Assembly: GCF_030406905.1 (NCBI RefSeq) | Contig: NZ_CP129137.1 | Coordinates: 2,359,001 to 2,423,000, forward strand | DNA length: 64,000 nucleotides | Reading direction: 5' to 3' | Source of the DNA: Streptomyces sp. HUAS CB01 | GTDB lineage: Bacteria; Actinomycetota; Actinomycetes; Streptomycetales; Streptomycetaceae | Shown: positions 33,748 through 40,320 of the stretch, one piece after another | How the letters are laid out: each line of letters begins with the position of its first letter | Position numbering within the stretch: the stretch's first letter is position 1 | Notes under the pieces: generated by a model | Seen by the model: only the letters and a program-made list of their open reading frames with translations | Told to the model about the DNA's origin: nothing | Database searches by the model: none | Translations under genes and position numbers: made by a program

Positions 33748-34206
33748 TCACGCAGTTAGACACTCAGGGGCTTCTCCATGGCTAGCAAGGTTGTTGGGTT
33801 GATCCCTGGTCTCGGCCTCGTGCAGTGCGACGAGTTCTCCCAGGTCGTTACCCACCATTACGCGAGCGAGTCGTCCAGCGACGGCCACGACCTCGGGCCA
33901 AGAGGCTGCCTGGAGGTACTCCGCATCGGTGTCGTTGGGCGCCTCCTCTGCGGCCGCGTTGAGCGCTGCGCCAAGCTCCCGCATGAGGGCGACCTCCGCC
34001 TCTGTTCGCAGACTTGTGCCGAGGTAGCGCTCGGGCTCGTCGGCGTCGCAGAAGTCGTCGAAGAGCGTATGGAAGATATGGGTCACGTTCTCGAACGTCG
34101 ACGGGTCGAGCCACACATCCTGCTGCCAGGGGGGATTGGCCAGAGCCAGGATCGCCGGCACCACGTGGACTCGGAAGTTCGCCAAGCGTTGCGGATCCTC
34201 GTTCAT
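33748..34206 (-). CDS. SCO4402-like family protein, function unknown
   Basis: 152 residues. Key blocks: LANPPWQQDVWLDPSTFENV, IFHTLFDDFCDADEPERYLG TSLRTEAEV, then ALMRELGAALNAAAEEA and ASWPEVVAVAGRLARVM. This is the pattern of small acidic proteins annotated SCO4402-like in Streptomyces, often found near toxin-immunity or restriction loci. The role is unknown; an immunity function is a guess from context. The ATG at 34206 is the first start in frame. Confidence 0.7.
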   Translation of the reverse strand: MNEDPQRLANFRVHVVPAILALANPPWQQDVWLDPSTFENVTHIFHTLFDDFCDADEPERYLGTSLRTEAEVALMRELGAALNAAAEEAPNDTDAEYLQAASWPEVVAVAGRLARVMVGNDLGELVALHEAETRDQPNNLASHGEAPECLTA

Positions 34207-34550
34207 GGCACGAGCCTAGACAACCTGGTCATGGGGAGAGCACCGCTTTAGGAGCGAGGTGGGGCGATTTGTGGTCTGACCTGCGGCACGCCGACATCGA
34301 TGGACATGGGCGCGGAGCACCGTTGGCGACCGCAGTTCCCCGTGGCTCCCCGCTCCATCTGGCGCGGTTGTGGCACGGGGAGCGTCTGATCCGTAGCTCT
34401 AGCCGGATCGGTCAGTAACGTCCGTACCGGCTGCTTCGCGTCTCCTTTGGGACACCTGCGGACATGATCGGTCGCTGTGGTTGCGGTACCTCCCTGCTGT
34501 ACAGCACCGAGCTGCACGAGCAGCTGGAGTGCAGCCTGATGCGGATCGGT
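34207..34550. other. intergenic gap, no gene seen
   Basis: 344 bp of lower coding character with frequent stops. Minus-strand frame 34248-34517 is Gln/Arg/Thr-rich with no family signal. Probably remnant or promoter DNA. Confidence 0.4.
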
Positions 34551-35057
34551 TCATAGGGCGGGGCAGTTCCTGGCGGACAACTCGCGATGCGGGTAGGACC
34601 CATCGGGCATGCTGCCGTGCAACCAGTCGGTCAGCCACCCGGCCAGTGACTGCCCCAGCGGGGCCAGAGCGTGCTCCTTGCAGCAGAGGTTGGGGTCCCA
34701 GTCCCACATCTGCCCGTCCGCCGTCTTGAAGTCGATGAGTGCCCACATGGCGCAGCCTCGGTCCATGAGCGGCACGATCCCTGGTGGGATCCCGCGCTCG
34801 GGATCGGCGAGCTCACGGTATGCCATCGCGATGTCCTCGCAGTCACTGAACCAGTCACCCGTGTCCGTGAGGGACACGACCTCTGCTGGTCCGAAGCCGC
34901 CATTGGAGACTTCGAGGTAGATCCTTCTCAGCAGTTGGGGCATCGGGTGCCCCACTATCCGTTCGAACGCGGTGACGTCCTCCGAAGAGGCTGGGCCAGG
35001 TAGTTCCTGGTCAGCCGCGTACGCGCGGACGGCCGCTACGAGATCGTCATCAGTCAC
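34551..35057 (-). CDS. SUKH/SMI1-KNR4 family protein, putative immunity protein
   Basis: 168 residues. The full SUKH-1 pattern: SSEDVTAFERIVGHPMPQLL RRIYLEVSNGGFGPAEVVSL (E-x-x-G-x-x-LP-x-x-Y-x-x-x-x-GG-GP), MAYRELADPERGIPPGIVPL MDRG, WALIDFKTADGQMWDWDPN, then the C-terminal helix APLGQSLAGWLTDWLHG. SUKH proteins neutralise diverse bacterial toxins by direct binding. No cognate toxin is visible. The start is the GTG at 35057. Confidence 0.85.
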   Translation of the reverse strand: MTDDDLVAAVRAYAADQELPGPASSEDVTAFERIVGHPMPQLLRRIYLEVSNGGFGPAEVVSLTDTGDWFSDCEDIAMAYRELADPERGIPPGIVPLMDRGCAMWALIDFKTADGQMWDWDPNLCCKEHALAPLGQSLAGWLTDWLHGSMPDGSYPHRELSARNCPAL

Positions 35058-35246
35058 ATGCAGATACTCTGCGGCGCTACGTCATTTGTCGACGGCCCCG
35101 GAGTTTTGAGATCTGGCCTCATCCTTATCAGGTCGATCACCGAAACCCCGGGGCCACGCGTAACCCCTTCATGGCCCCTACCGACCAGCCGCTGAGGTTC
35201 AACGCTGTCCGGTGCCGTTCGCACTCGTTGGTGTCAGCTGGTGATG

Positions 35247-35759
35247 TCAGGAAGCGGGGTTCCCTTGACACTGCTCGCGCTGGCACTCGTCGTCTCGCAG
35301 GTGCAGCCGACGGAGGTCTTGCAGAGCGGCAACGGGGAAGGGGTGCTGCACCCACTTCTTTCGGTAGCCTTCCTCGCCATGAAGTCGTAGCACTGTCTGC
35401 GCGGCGTCCATGACCGCGTGGCCGAGGGTGCGGCGGGGTTGTGTGGAGCTCCAGGAGAGCGTGCCCTCCTCGTCAGGCGAGTCCCAGCTCGTGTGCATGT
35501 CCGGGAACCGGTAGATGGCGATGTCTACGTTCGCCCCTCGACCGCGGAGCACCCACCTCACTTCGGCGGGTTCGAGGTCGAAGGAGAGTCGCTGGACGGT
35601 CGAGGGGCCATAGAGACCCGCCACCCCATGCAACAGGTCGGCTAGTGCGTCTGTGCAGTAGCTGACGAATTCCTTCTGCTGCGAAGAGCTGTCAGCAATA
35701 CGGCACGTGGCCCAGCCAGAGCCGCTGAGCTCCCAGCTGAACTGGAGATCACCCGTCAT
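35247..35759 (-). CDS. hypothetical protein, possible immunity protein
   Basis: 170 residues, no named family recognised. The layout is mixed alpha/beta: LQFSWELSGSGWATCRIADS, FVSYCTDALADLLHGVAGLY, SFDLEPAEVRWVLRGRGANV DIAIYRFPD, then TLGHAVMDAAQTVLRLHGEE GYRKKWVQHPFP. This order resembles several small actinobacterial immunity-like families. The ATG at 35759 is preceded by a gap rich in secondary structure. With two neighbours it forms a minus-strand group of small accessory genes. Confidence 0.65.
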   Translation of the reverse strand: MTGDLQFSWELSGSGWATCRIADSSSQQKEFVSYCTDALADLLHGVAGLYGPSTVQRLSFDLEPAEVRWVLRGRGANVDIAIYRFPDMHTSWDSPDEEGTLSWSSTQPRRTLGHAVMDAAQTVLRLHGEEGYRKKWVQHPFPVAALQDLRRLHLRDDECQREQCQGNPAS

Positions 35760-35831
35760 CCTGCCCCTCCCCCGTCATCCTCTGCGGAGACGGTACCCGG
35801 AGGTCGGTGGAGCGGCTTTGGGCGGGAGCTG

Positions 35832-35941
35832 CCATGGGGCGAGAGATCGGGGCCCGTACGCTGGTCAGCGAAATCGGGCAGTCTGTGGACCTGCCCGTTA
35901 AGGCCCGATGTGGGCCCCGATCTTCGAGGCTCGCCCCATGG
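35832..35941. repeat. large multi-stem inverted repeat, 110 bp
   Basis: Outer arms CCATGGGGCGAG (35832-35843) and CTCGCCCCATGG (35930-35941) pair perfectly. Continuing inward, AGATCGGGGCCC pairs with GGGCCCCGATCT after a 6-nt bulge (TCGAGG), giving 24 bp in all. The loop contains two further hairpins: CGCTGGTCAGCG and CGGGCAG...CTGCCCG. A cloverleaf-like fold results, in the 454-bp gap 35,760-36,213. Candidate roles are a single-strand origin or other structured site for the rolling-circle phase of the element, a structured RNA, or a MITE. No ORF crosses it with support. Confidence 0.75.
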
Positions 35942-36130
35942 TGGCTGCCTAAAGCCGTGGAGCCGACCGGGCCCAGCCACAGCGGGCTACCGCCCACTGC
36001 ATCAGGTGTGCTCGCTCCAGCCGCGCGGCCGGCGGAGCCGGGGCCCGGAGCGGGGCGGAGACAGGAGCGTCGGGACCCGGCGCTGGAGCCGGGGCCGCGC
36101 GCGGCGAGCGGAGCGAGCCGCCTTGATGAA

Positions 36131-36146
36131 GTAGAGAAACTTCTAC
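36131..36146 (+). promoter_or_regulatory. candidate operator upstream of the HD gene
   Basis: GTAGAGAAACTTCTAC contains a GTAGA/TCTAC inverted repeat in an AT-rich island, 68 bp before the HD-protein start. It is the only such palindrome in the gap apart from the large hairpin. Binding by an element-encoded regulator is a guess. Confidence 0.35.
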
Positions 36147-36213
36147 CGCACCGGCTCTGTGGCCTGTGGTTCGGCCTGTCGGGCTGTCCGTGAGCTGGGC
36201 TACCGTGCTGCTC

Positions 36214-36774
36214 ATGCCTTCTGCGCTGGATACGCCCCAGGGAGCGGCCGAGCTGGCCGAGTCGTTGCTGCCACCGCTCGGGAACCGCTGGTTGCACACG
36301 CAGGCAGTTGCTGCACGGGCCGTCGAAGTGTCGAAGGCCGTGCCCGAAGACGAACGGGACCTCCTCGTTGCCGCGGCCTGGCTGCATGACATCGGATACG
36401 CACCCGAGCTGCGTGACACCGGGTTCCATCCGCTCGACGGTGCGCGGCATCTGGCAACCCTCGATGCGCCCGATCGCCTCGTCGCTCACCACTCCGGCGC
36501 CGTGTACGAGGCCGAGCAGCGTGGACTCTCGGCTGAACTCGCCGTGTACGAGCGCGAGGACTCGCCGGTCCTGGACGCTTTGATCTTTGCCGACATGACC
36601 ACCGGCCCGGCCGGGCAACGCTTCGACTTCGATCAGCGTATGGGCGAGACCCTGGTTCGCTACGAGCCCGGCAGCGAGGTGCACACCGCGATTACTAAGG
36701 CCCGGCCGTACCTCGGAGCCGCTGTCGACCGGACGTCTGCCCGCCTCGCCGGACGTGTGGCTGGCTCGCGATGA
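36214..36774 (+). CDS. HD-domain phosphohydrolase
   Basis: 186 residues. The HD signature: WLHTQAVAARAVEVSKAV (first His), LLVAAAWLHDIGYAPELRDT GF (His-Asp), then HPLDGARHLA and LVAHHSGAVYEAEQRG, and ALIFADMTTGPAGQ (late Asp). HD enzymes hydrolyse phosphate esters of nucleotides; the substrate is unknown. Homologues often accompany Nudix/Pif and regulator genes in AICEs. The ATG at 36214 is used; a GTG at 36190 is an alternative. The stop overlaps the next start (ATGA). Confidence 0.88.
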   Translation: MPSALDTPQGAAELAESLLPPLGNRWLHTQAVAARAVEVSKAVPEDERDLLVAAAWLHDIGYAPELRDTGFHPLDGARHLATLDAPDRLVAHHSGAVYEAEQRGLSAELAVYEREDSPVLDALIFADMTTGPAGQRFDFDQRMGETLVRYEPGSEVHTAITKARPYLGAAVDRTSARLAGRVAGSR

Positions 36775-37103
36775 GCAGAAGCCCCTACTGCCGAGTGGAG
36801 AGCGAGAACGGGGAGACGTACGAAGACGCCTCCGAGGACCTGCTCTACGAGCTCATGCGGGCCTTCGAGCTGCCGGACAACGGCCATCTGATCGTTGAGG
36901 GTGTCGGCGACTCCGACTGGTACATAGTTGCCGCGCTGCTCGAAGAAGGCGTCTACGAGATCGAGTTCCGCGATCCCGTACGAGGCGTGCACCGGATCGA
37001 GACCGGGTCACGACTGTCTGAGATCGCGAACGACATGATCGTCTGGGTGTCGGACACGGTGCGCTTTCACCAGGCACGAGCTGCTCATACTCAGCCGATG
37101 TAA
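36771..37103 (+). CDS. hypothetical protein co-transcribed with the HD gene
   Basis: 110 residues, no named family. It is acidic with mixed strands and helices: YEDASEDLLYELMRAFELPD, NGHLIVEGVGDSDWYIVAAL LEEGVYEIEFRDP, ending with SEIANDMIVWVSDTVRFHQA R. Coupled to the HD gene by ATGA overlap, so a linked role is likely. The last 13 bp overlap the convergent Nudix gene. Proteins of this kind occur with HD genes in other AICEs, but I know no function. Confidence 0.7.
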   Translation: MSRSPYCRVESENGETYEDASEDLLYELMRAFELPDNGHLIVEGVGDSDWYIVAALLEEGVYEIEFRDPVRGVHRIETGSRLSEIANDMIVWVSDTVRFHQARAAHTQPM

Positions 37104-37561
37104 GGCTCCGCCCGATCAGTCAAAGCGTGGTCGATCCGCATCCGCATCGACGGGTGAATGTTCAGCTCGTCCAGCTGGTCGCGGGAAACGAAGGCGACTT
37201 CCTTGCTCTCGCTGCTGGTGCGCAGCTCCCCTCCGATGATCTTCGCTATGAAGCAGATCGAGAACTGCTGCCGCACCTCCCCGTCGTCGTACGCCATGAC
37301 GTGCGCTGGGTTGGTGTACAGGCCGACTAGTCCGGTGACCTCGATGTCGAACCCAGTCTCTTCCTTCGTCTCACGTACCGCGGCGTCTGCAACAGACTCA
37401 CCGACGTCAACACCACCGCCTGGGAGAGCCCACAGATCGTTGTCGGTCTTGTGGATCAGCAACACTTCGCCCGCCTCGTTGCGTGCCACGGCGGTGACGG
37501 ACGGGACAATGCTGTTCGCCTTGGGAGCGTTCGGGTCGTTGAAGTAGTCGATACGGGCCAT
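37091..37561 (-). CDS. Nudix hydrolase, Pif-like (pSAM2 immunity factor-like)
   Basis: 156 residues. The Nudix box is complete: GGGVDVGESVADAAVRETKE ETGFDI (G-x5-E-x7-RE-x2-EE-x-G). The N-terminal strand ANSIVPSVTAVARNEAGEVL LI and middle block DNDLWALPGGGV are typical. In pSAM2 the Nudix protein Pif prevents redundant transfer between cells carrying the same element. Position within an AICE next to an HD gene supports this role here; direct evidence is lacking. The ATG at 37561 is the conserved start. Confidence 0.85.
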   Translation of the reverse strand: MARIDYFNDPNAPKANSIVPSVTAVARNEAGEVLLIHKTDNDLWALPGGGVDVGESVADAAVRETKEETGFDIEVTGLVGLYTNPAHVMAYDDGEVRQQFSICFIAKIIGGELRTSSESKEVAFVSRDQLDELNIHPSMRMRIDHALTDRAEPYIG

Positions 37562-37595
37562 GACTCCAGCCTCGCACGACGCTGCCCGATGCCGG

Positions 37596-38327
37596 TTACG
37601 ACGAGGTGCCCTGTCCCCACGCAAAGTCGAAGCTCTTCATGTAGTGCCGGAACGTGCGGGCCCCGGGGATGTAGCGGAAGTGCAGGACCGGGTTCTGGCC
37701 GGCCGGAGCTCCGAGGACGTGCGGGTTCACCAAGACGTCGTCGTCGAACCGGTAGATCGAGTTGTACGGGATCGTGTCGTGGAGTCGAACCTCAACGCCT
37801 GGCGACTTGGTGGCTGGCTCGAGGTACCGGCGCGTGATCCGCGCCCGGGCCGCAAGGTCACTGCCGATGCCCTCCTCCTCGCCACGCTGGCGGACCATGT
37901 CGGAGTCGGGGTCACCGAGGAGTATCCGGACCTGTGCGCCGGCCTTCGCCTTGTCGGCAAGCTGGTCCGGCAGGTCGGGGTGGCTGTCGAACAGGAACAG
38001 GCCCGCGTAAACCAGGATCTCGATGTGACTGGTGGCCTGGTCGATCAATGACGACCAGAGTGCCGCCGGCACTGCCCCTCGGTGCGGGTAGTACGTGACC
38101 AGTTCCGAGGCACTCGCGGTTTCTGCCTGCTTGGAGACGGCCGGCCACAGATAGACCTCATCGATGCCCAGAAAGCTTGACGTCTTCCAGCGGTGCCCGC
38201 GGTGCGGGGTGCGGTCCGTAGTGATCCATCGCTCGACACTCTTCGGGTCCACTCCGACGTGTAGCGCGACCGACTGAATGGTCTCGCCCTTCGCCGAAAT
38301 CGCCGCGCGCAGACGCTCGTTCGCCAT
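37596..38327 (-). CDS. HTH transcriptional regulator with DUF5919-like C-terminal domain
   Basis: 243 residues. The N-terminal 50 residues form a Cro/XRE-like HTH: ANERLRAAISAKGETIQSVA LHVGVDPKSVERWITTDRTP, then HRWKTSSFLGIDEVYLWPA. The C-terminal part (TYYPHRGAVPAALWSSLIDQ ATSHIEILVYAGLFL to the end) matches the DUF5919-type, phospholipase-D-like sensor domain common in Streptomyces regulators. GGGGAGGG precedes the ATG at 38327. It is divergent from the SCO3933-like gene, and the intervening DNA has paired GGGACG boxes, suggesting that it controls itself and the transfer/replication operon. Confidence 0.88.
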   Translation of the reverse strand: MANERLRAAISAKGETIQSVALHVGVDPKSVERWITTDRTPHRGHRWKTSSFLGIDEVYLWPAVSKQAETASASELVTYYPHRGAVPAALWSSLIDQATSHIEILVYAGLFLFDSHPDLPDQLADKAKAGAQVRILLGDPDSDMVRQRGEEEGIGSDLAARARITRRYLEPATKSPGVEVRLHDTIPYNSIYRFDDDVLVNPHVLGAPAGQNPVLHFRYIPGARTFRHYMKSFDFAWGQGTSS

Positions 38328-38346
38328 CTCGTGCCGCCCTCCCCAA

Positions 38347-38394
38347 GGGACGCTAGGGACGTTTTGTCGATAGCTCAGACGTCCCCAAACGTCC
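38347..38394. promoter_or_regulatory. candidate operator array for the element's HTH regulator
   Basis: GGGACG boxes: GGGACG at 38348-38353 and 38356-38361, and inverted CGTCCC at 38380-38385 and CGTCC at 38390-38394. GGACGTTT and AAACGTCC (38357-38364, 38387-38394) are exact inverted repeats. The cluster sits 20 bp upstream of the regulator start and about 100 bp before the SCO3933-like gene. Position and symmetry favour an autoregulated divergent promoter region. Confidence 0.6.
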
Positions 38395-38490
38395 ATACGG
38401 GCCGTGACGCGTCCATCACCTCCTGCGGTCTCCTGGTCTCACCGCCCAAGCAGGCGGCCCGAACTCCCCTCGATCACAGGAGACAAGACG

Positions 38491-38847
38491 ATGCGTCAGA
38501 TCCCCGTCGACACCACCGGCGCTGTCCTGATGGTGGCCCAGCCCCCGCAGCCGAAGATTGCCAACCGTCAGACCGGTGAAGTCGCGACCGACCGGGACAC
38601 CGGTGCACCGCTGATGACGATCGACGTCATGTTCGTCATGAACGGCAACGCCGAGATCCTGAGCCTGACCGTTCCCGAGACCGGGTTCACCGGTGACCTG
38701 GCCACCGGCACCCCGGTCGCGCTTACCGGCGTCGTGGCCCGGCCGTGGGAGAACGAGTTCGGCGGCCAGAAGCGCCACGGCATCAGCTTCCGCGCTGTGG
38801 CCGTCACCTCGCTGGCCGAGAACACGGCCAAGCCGAAGGCGGCCTGA
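38491..38847 (+). CDS. SCO3933-like AICE regulatory/accessory protein
   Basis: 118 residues. MRQIPVDTTGAVLMVAQPPQ PK, ANRQTGEVATDRDTGAPLMT IDVMFV and ARPWENEFGGQKRHGISFRA VAV match the small conserved protein found immediately before tra in most Streptomyces AICEs (annotated as SCO3933 family regulatory protein). Its role is not established; an OB-like beta structure is possible from the alternating strands. CAGGAG lies 10 nt before the ATG. It is the first gene of the plus-strand operon ending with int. Confidence 0.88.
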   Translation: MRQIPVDTTGAVLMVAQPPQPKIANRQTGEVATDRDTGAPLMTIDVMFVMNGNAEILSLTVPETGFTGDLATGTPVALTGVVARPWENEFGGQKRHGISFRAVAVTSLAENTAKPKAA

Positions 38848-38849
38848 TC

Positions 38850-40130
38850 ATGACCGGGACTGCGATCGGCCTGCTGGCCGTCGTCGGGCTGGCGCTGCTG
38901 CTCAAGTGGCGCCGTCCCGCCTGGTACTGGCTCGCCTTCGGCATCGGTCTCGCAGTGGTGCGGGTCCTGGTCCGGTACGCCTCGGTGATGGACGCCTGTG
39001 GACTCACGGTCCCGCCGTCCAGGCTCCGGCTGGCCTGGGCTCGTATCGCACACCGGCCCATCCCGGACCCTCGGCCGCCCCGCATCCTGACTCTTCGCCC
39101 GACCCGTACCGGCCTGGTGCTCCGGCTCAAGCTGCGGCCCGGTCAGGATGCCTTCGACTTCGCGGCCTCCACCGACCGACTTCGACACTCGTTCACCATG
39201 CAGGGCGTCACGTCTCGCGAGATCAAGTCCGGTGTGGTCGAACTCCGGATGACCGGTTACGACGTGCTGAAGCGGGTGCAGATGCCCGCAAAGATCGACC
39301 GCGAAGGCATGCGCATCCCCGTCGCCTTGCGCGAGGACGGAGAGGTCCACTACCGCGACTACCGACAGGTTCCTCACGCCCTCAACCTCGGCGCGACCGA
39401 GTCCGGCAAGTCCGTCTACCAGCGACAGCTGGTCAAGGAACTCGCCGCTCTCGACGTCGCCCTGGTCGGCATCGACTGCAAGGAAGGAGTGGAGCTCTAC
39501 CCTCTCGCCCGTCGCTTCTCGGCGCTCGCAGACAACCCCGATGACGCCGCCGACCTGCTCGACGTCCTCGTAGACCGCATGGCCGCGACGTACCGGATCG
39601 TCCGGTGCGAACAACGGATCAGCTCGGACGTCCCGGATGCTGAGATCACCGCCGACATATGGGGACTGCCCAATCACCTGCGCCCGACCCCAATCGTGCT
39701 CCTGGTCGACGAGGTAGCCGAACTGTCGCTGTTCGCCAATGCGGCGGAGAAGAAGCGTCGCGAGCGGATCATCACCGCACTGGTCCGGCTCGTCCAGCTC
39801 GGCCGTGCCGCCGGCATCTACGTGGAGATCTGCGGTCAGCGCTTCGGCTCCGAACTCGGTGATGGGATCACCATGCTCCGCGCCCAGCTCACCGGCCGTA
39901 CCTCGCACCGAGTGAATGACGAAGCCTCCGCCAAGATGGCGTTCGGCGACATCTCCCCGGACGCCGTGATCGCCGCCACGCAGATTCCTGCGAACCGCCC
40001 CGGCACCGCAATCGCCGGTGACTCGACCGGCGGTTGGGTCCGCATCCGCACCCCGTTCACCACGCTTCGCCGAGGCACACCCGGACCTGCCCGGCGCCTA
40101 CATCACCGCCAGCGACATCACGCCCGCTGA
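38850..40130 (+). CDS. TraSA-like FtsK/SpoIIIE conjugal translocase, altered C-terminus
   Basis: 426 residues. Two N-terminal membrane helices (AIGLLAVVGLALLLK and PAWYWLAFGIGLAVVRVLVR) are followed by the cytosolic motor: Walker A in NLGATESGKSVYQRQLV (about 182-198), VALVGIDCKEGVELYPLARR, Walker B IVLLVDEVAELSLF and GIYVEICGQRFGSELGDG. The family moves double-stranded DNA between mycelial cells. The last 25 residues (RRGTPGPARRLHHRQRHHAR) look out of frame; normal AICE homologues continue differently after TPFTTLR. The junction, about 40,068-40,075, enters the next gene in a different frame, suggesting a deletion. The missing tail is the DNA-recognition region. Confidence 0.85.
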   Translation: MTGTAIGLLAVVGLALLLKWRRPAWYWLAFGIGLAVVRVLVRYASVMDACGLTVPPSRLRLAWARIAHRPIPDPRPPRILTLRPTRTGLVLRLKLRPGQDAFDFAASTDRLRHSFTMQGVTSREIKSGVVELRMTGYDVLKRVQMPAKIDREGMRIPVALREDGEVHYRDYRQVPHALNLGATESGKSVYQRQLVKELAALDVALVGIDCKEGVELYPLARRFSALADNPDDAADLLDVLVDRMAATYRIVRCEQRISSDVPDAEITADIWGLPNHLRPTPIVLLVDEVAELSLFANAAEKKRRERIITALVRLVQLGRAAGIYVEICGQRFGSELGDGITMLRAQLTGRTSHRVNDEASAKMAFGDISPDAVIAATQIPANRPGTAIAGDSTGGWVRIRTPFTTLRRGTPGPARRLHHRQRHHAR

Positions 40131-40320
40131 AGCCCACGTCCTGCTCGACGGCCCGAGCGACCTCGAAGCCTGGCGCCACGCCCTCTACGCGGAACCCGCC
40201 GACGTGCAGATCACCGAACGCGCTGAGGGTACGAAACTGCTCTTCACGGCATCGCTCGGCCGCATCTCTCTGCGCGTCTACACGATCTTCGACCCCGTCA
40301 CCGTGGCGGTGAGCGCGTGA
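40018..40320 (+). CDS. hypothetical protein, likely N-terminally truncated by the tra deletion
   Basis: 100 residues if started at the GTG 40018. Only the part from residue 17, FAEAHPDLPGAYITASDITP AEAHVLLDGPSD, to the end looks like a natural protein. The first 16 residues are the tra frame read one base over. Coding quality after 40,070 is strong and its stop overlaps the repSA GTG (GTGA), as expected for an original operon gene. The likely history is deletion of the end of tra plus the first codons of this gene. Function unknown. Confidence 0.6.
   Translation: MTRPAVGSASAPRSPRFAEAHPDLPGAYITASDITPAEAHVLLDGPSDLEAWRHALYAEPADVQITERAEGTKLLFTASLGRISLRVYTIFDPVTVAVSA

Noticed and set aside
34248..34517. 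89-codon minus-strand ORF
   Set aside because: Low-quality composition, no ribosome site, no recognised family.
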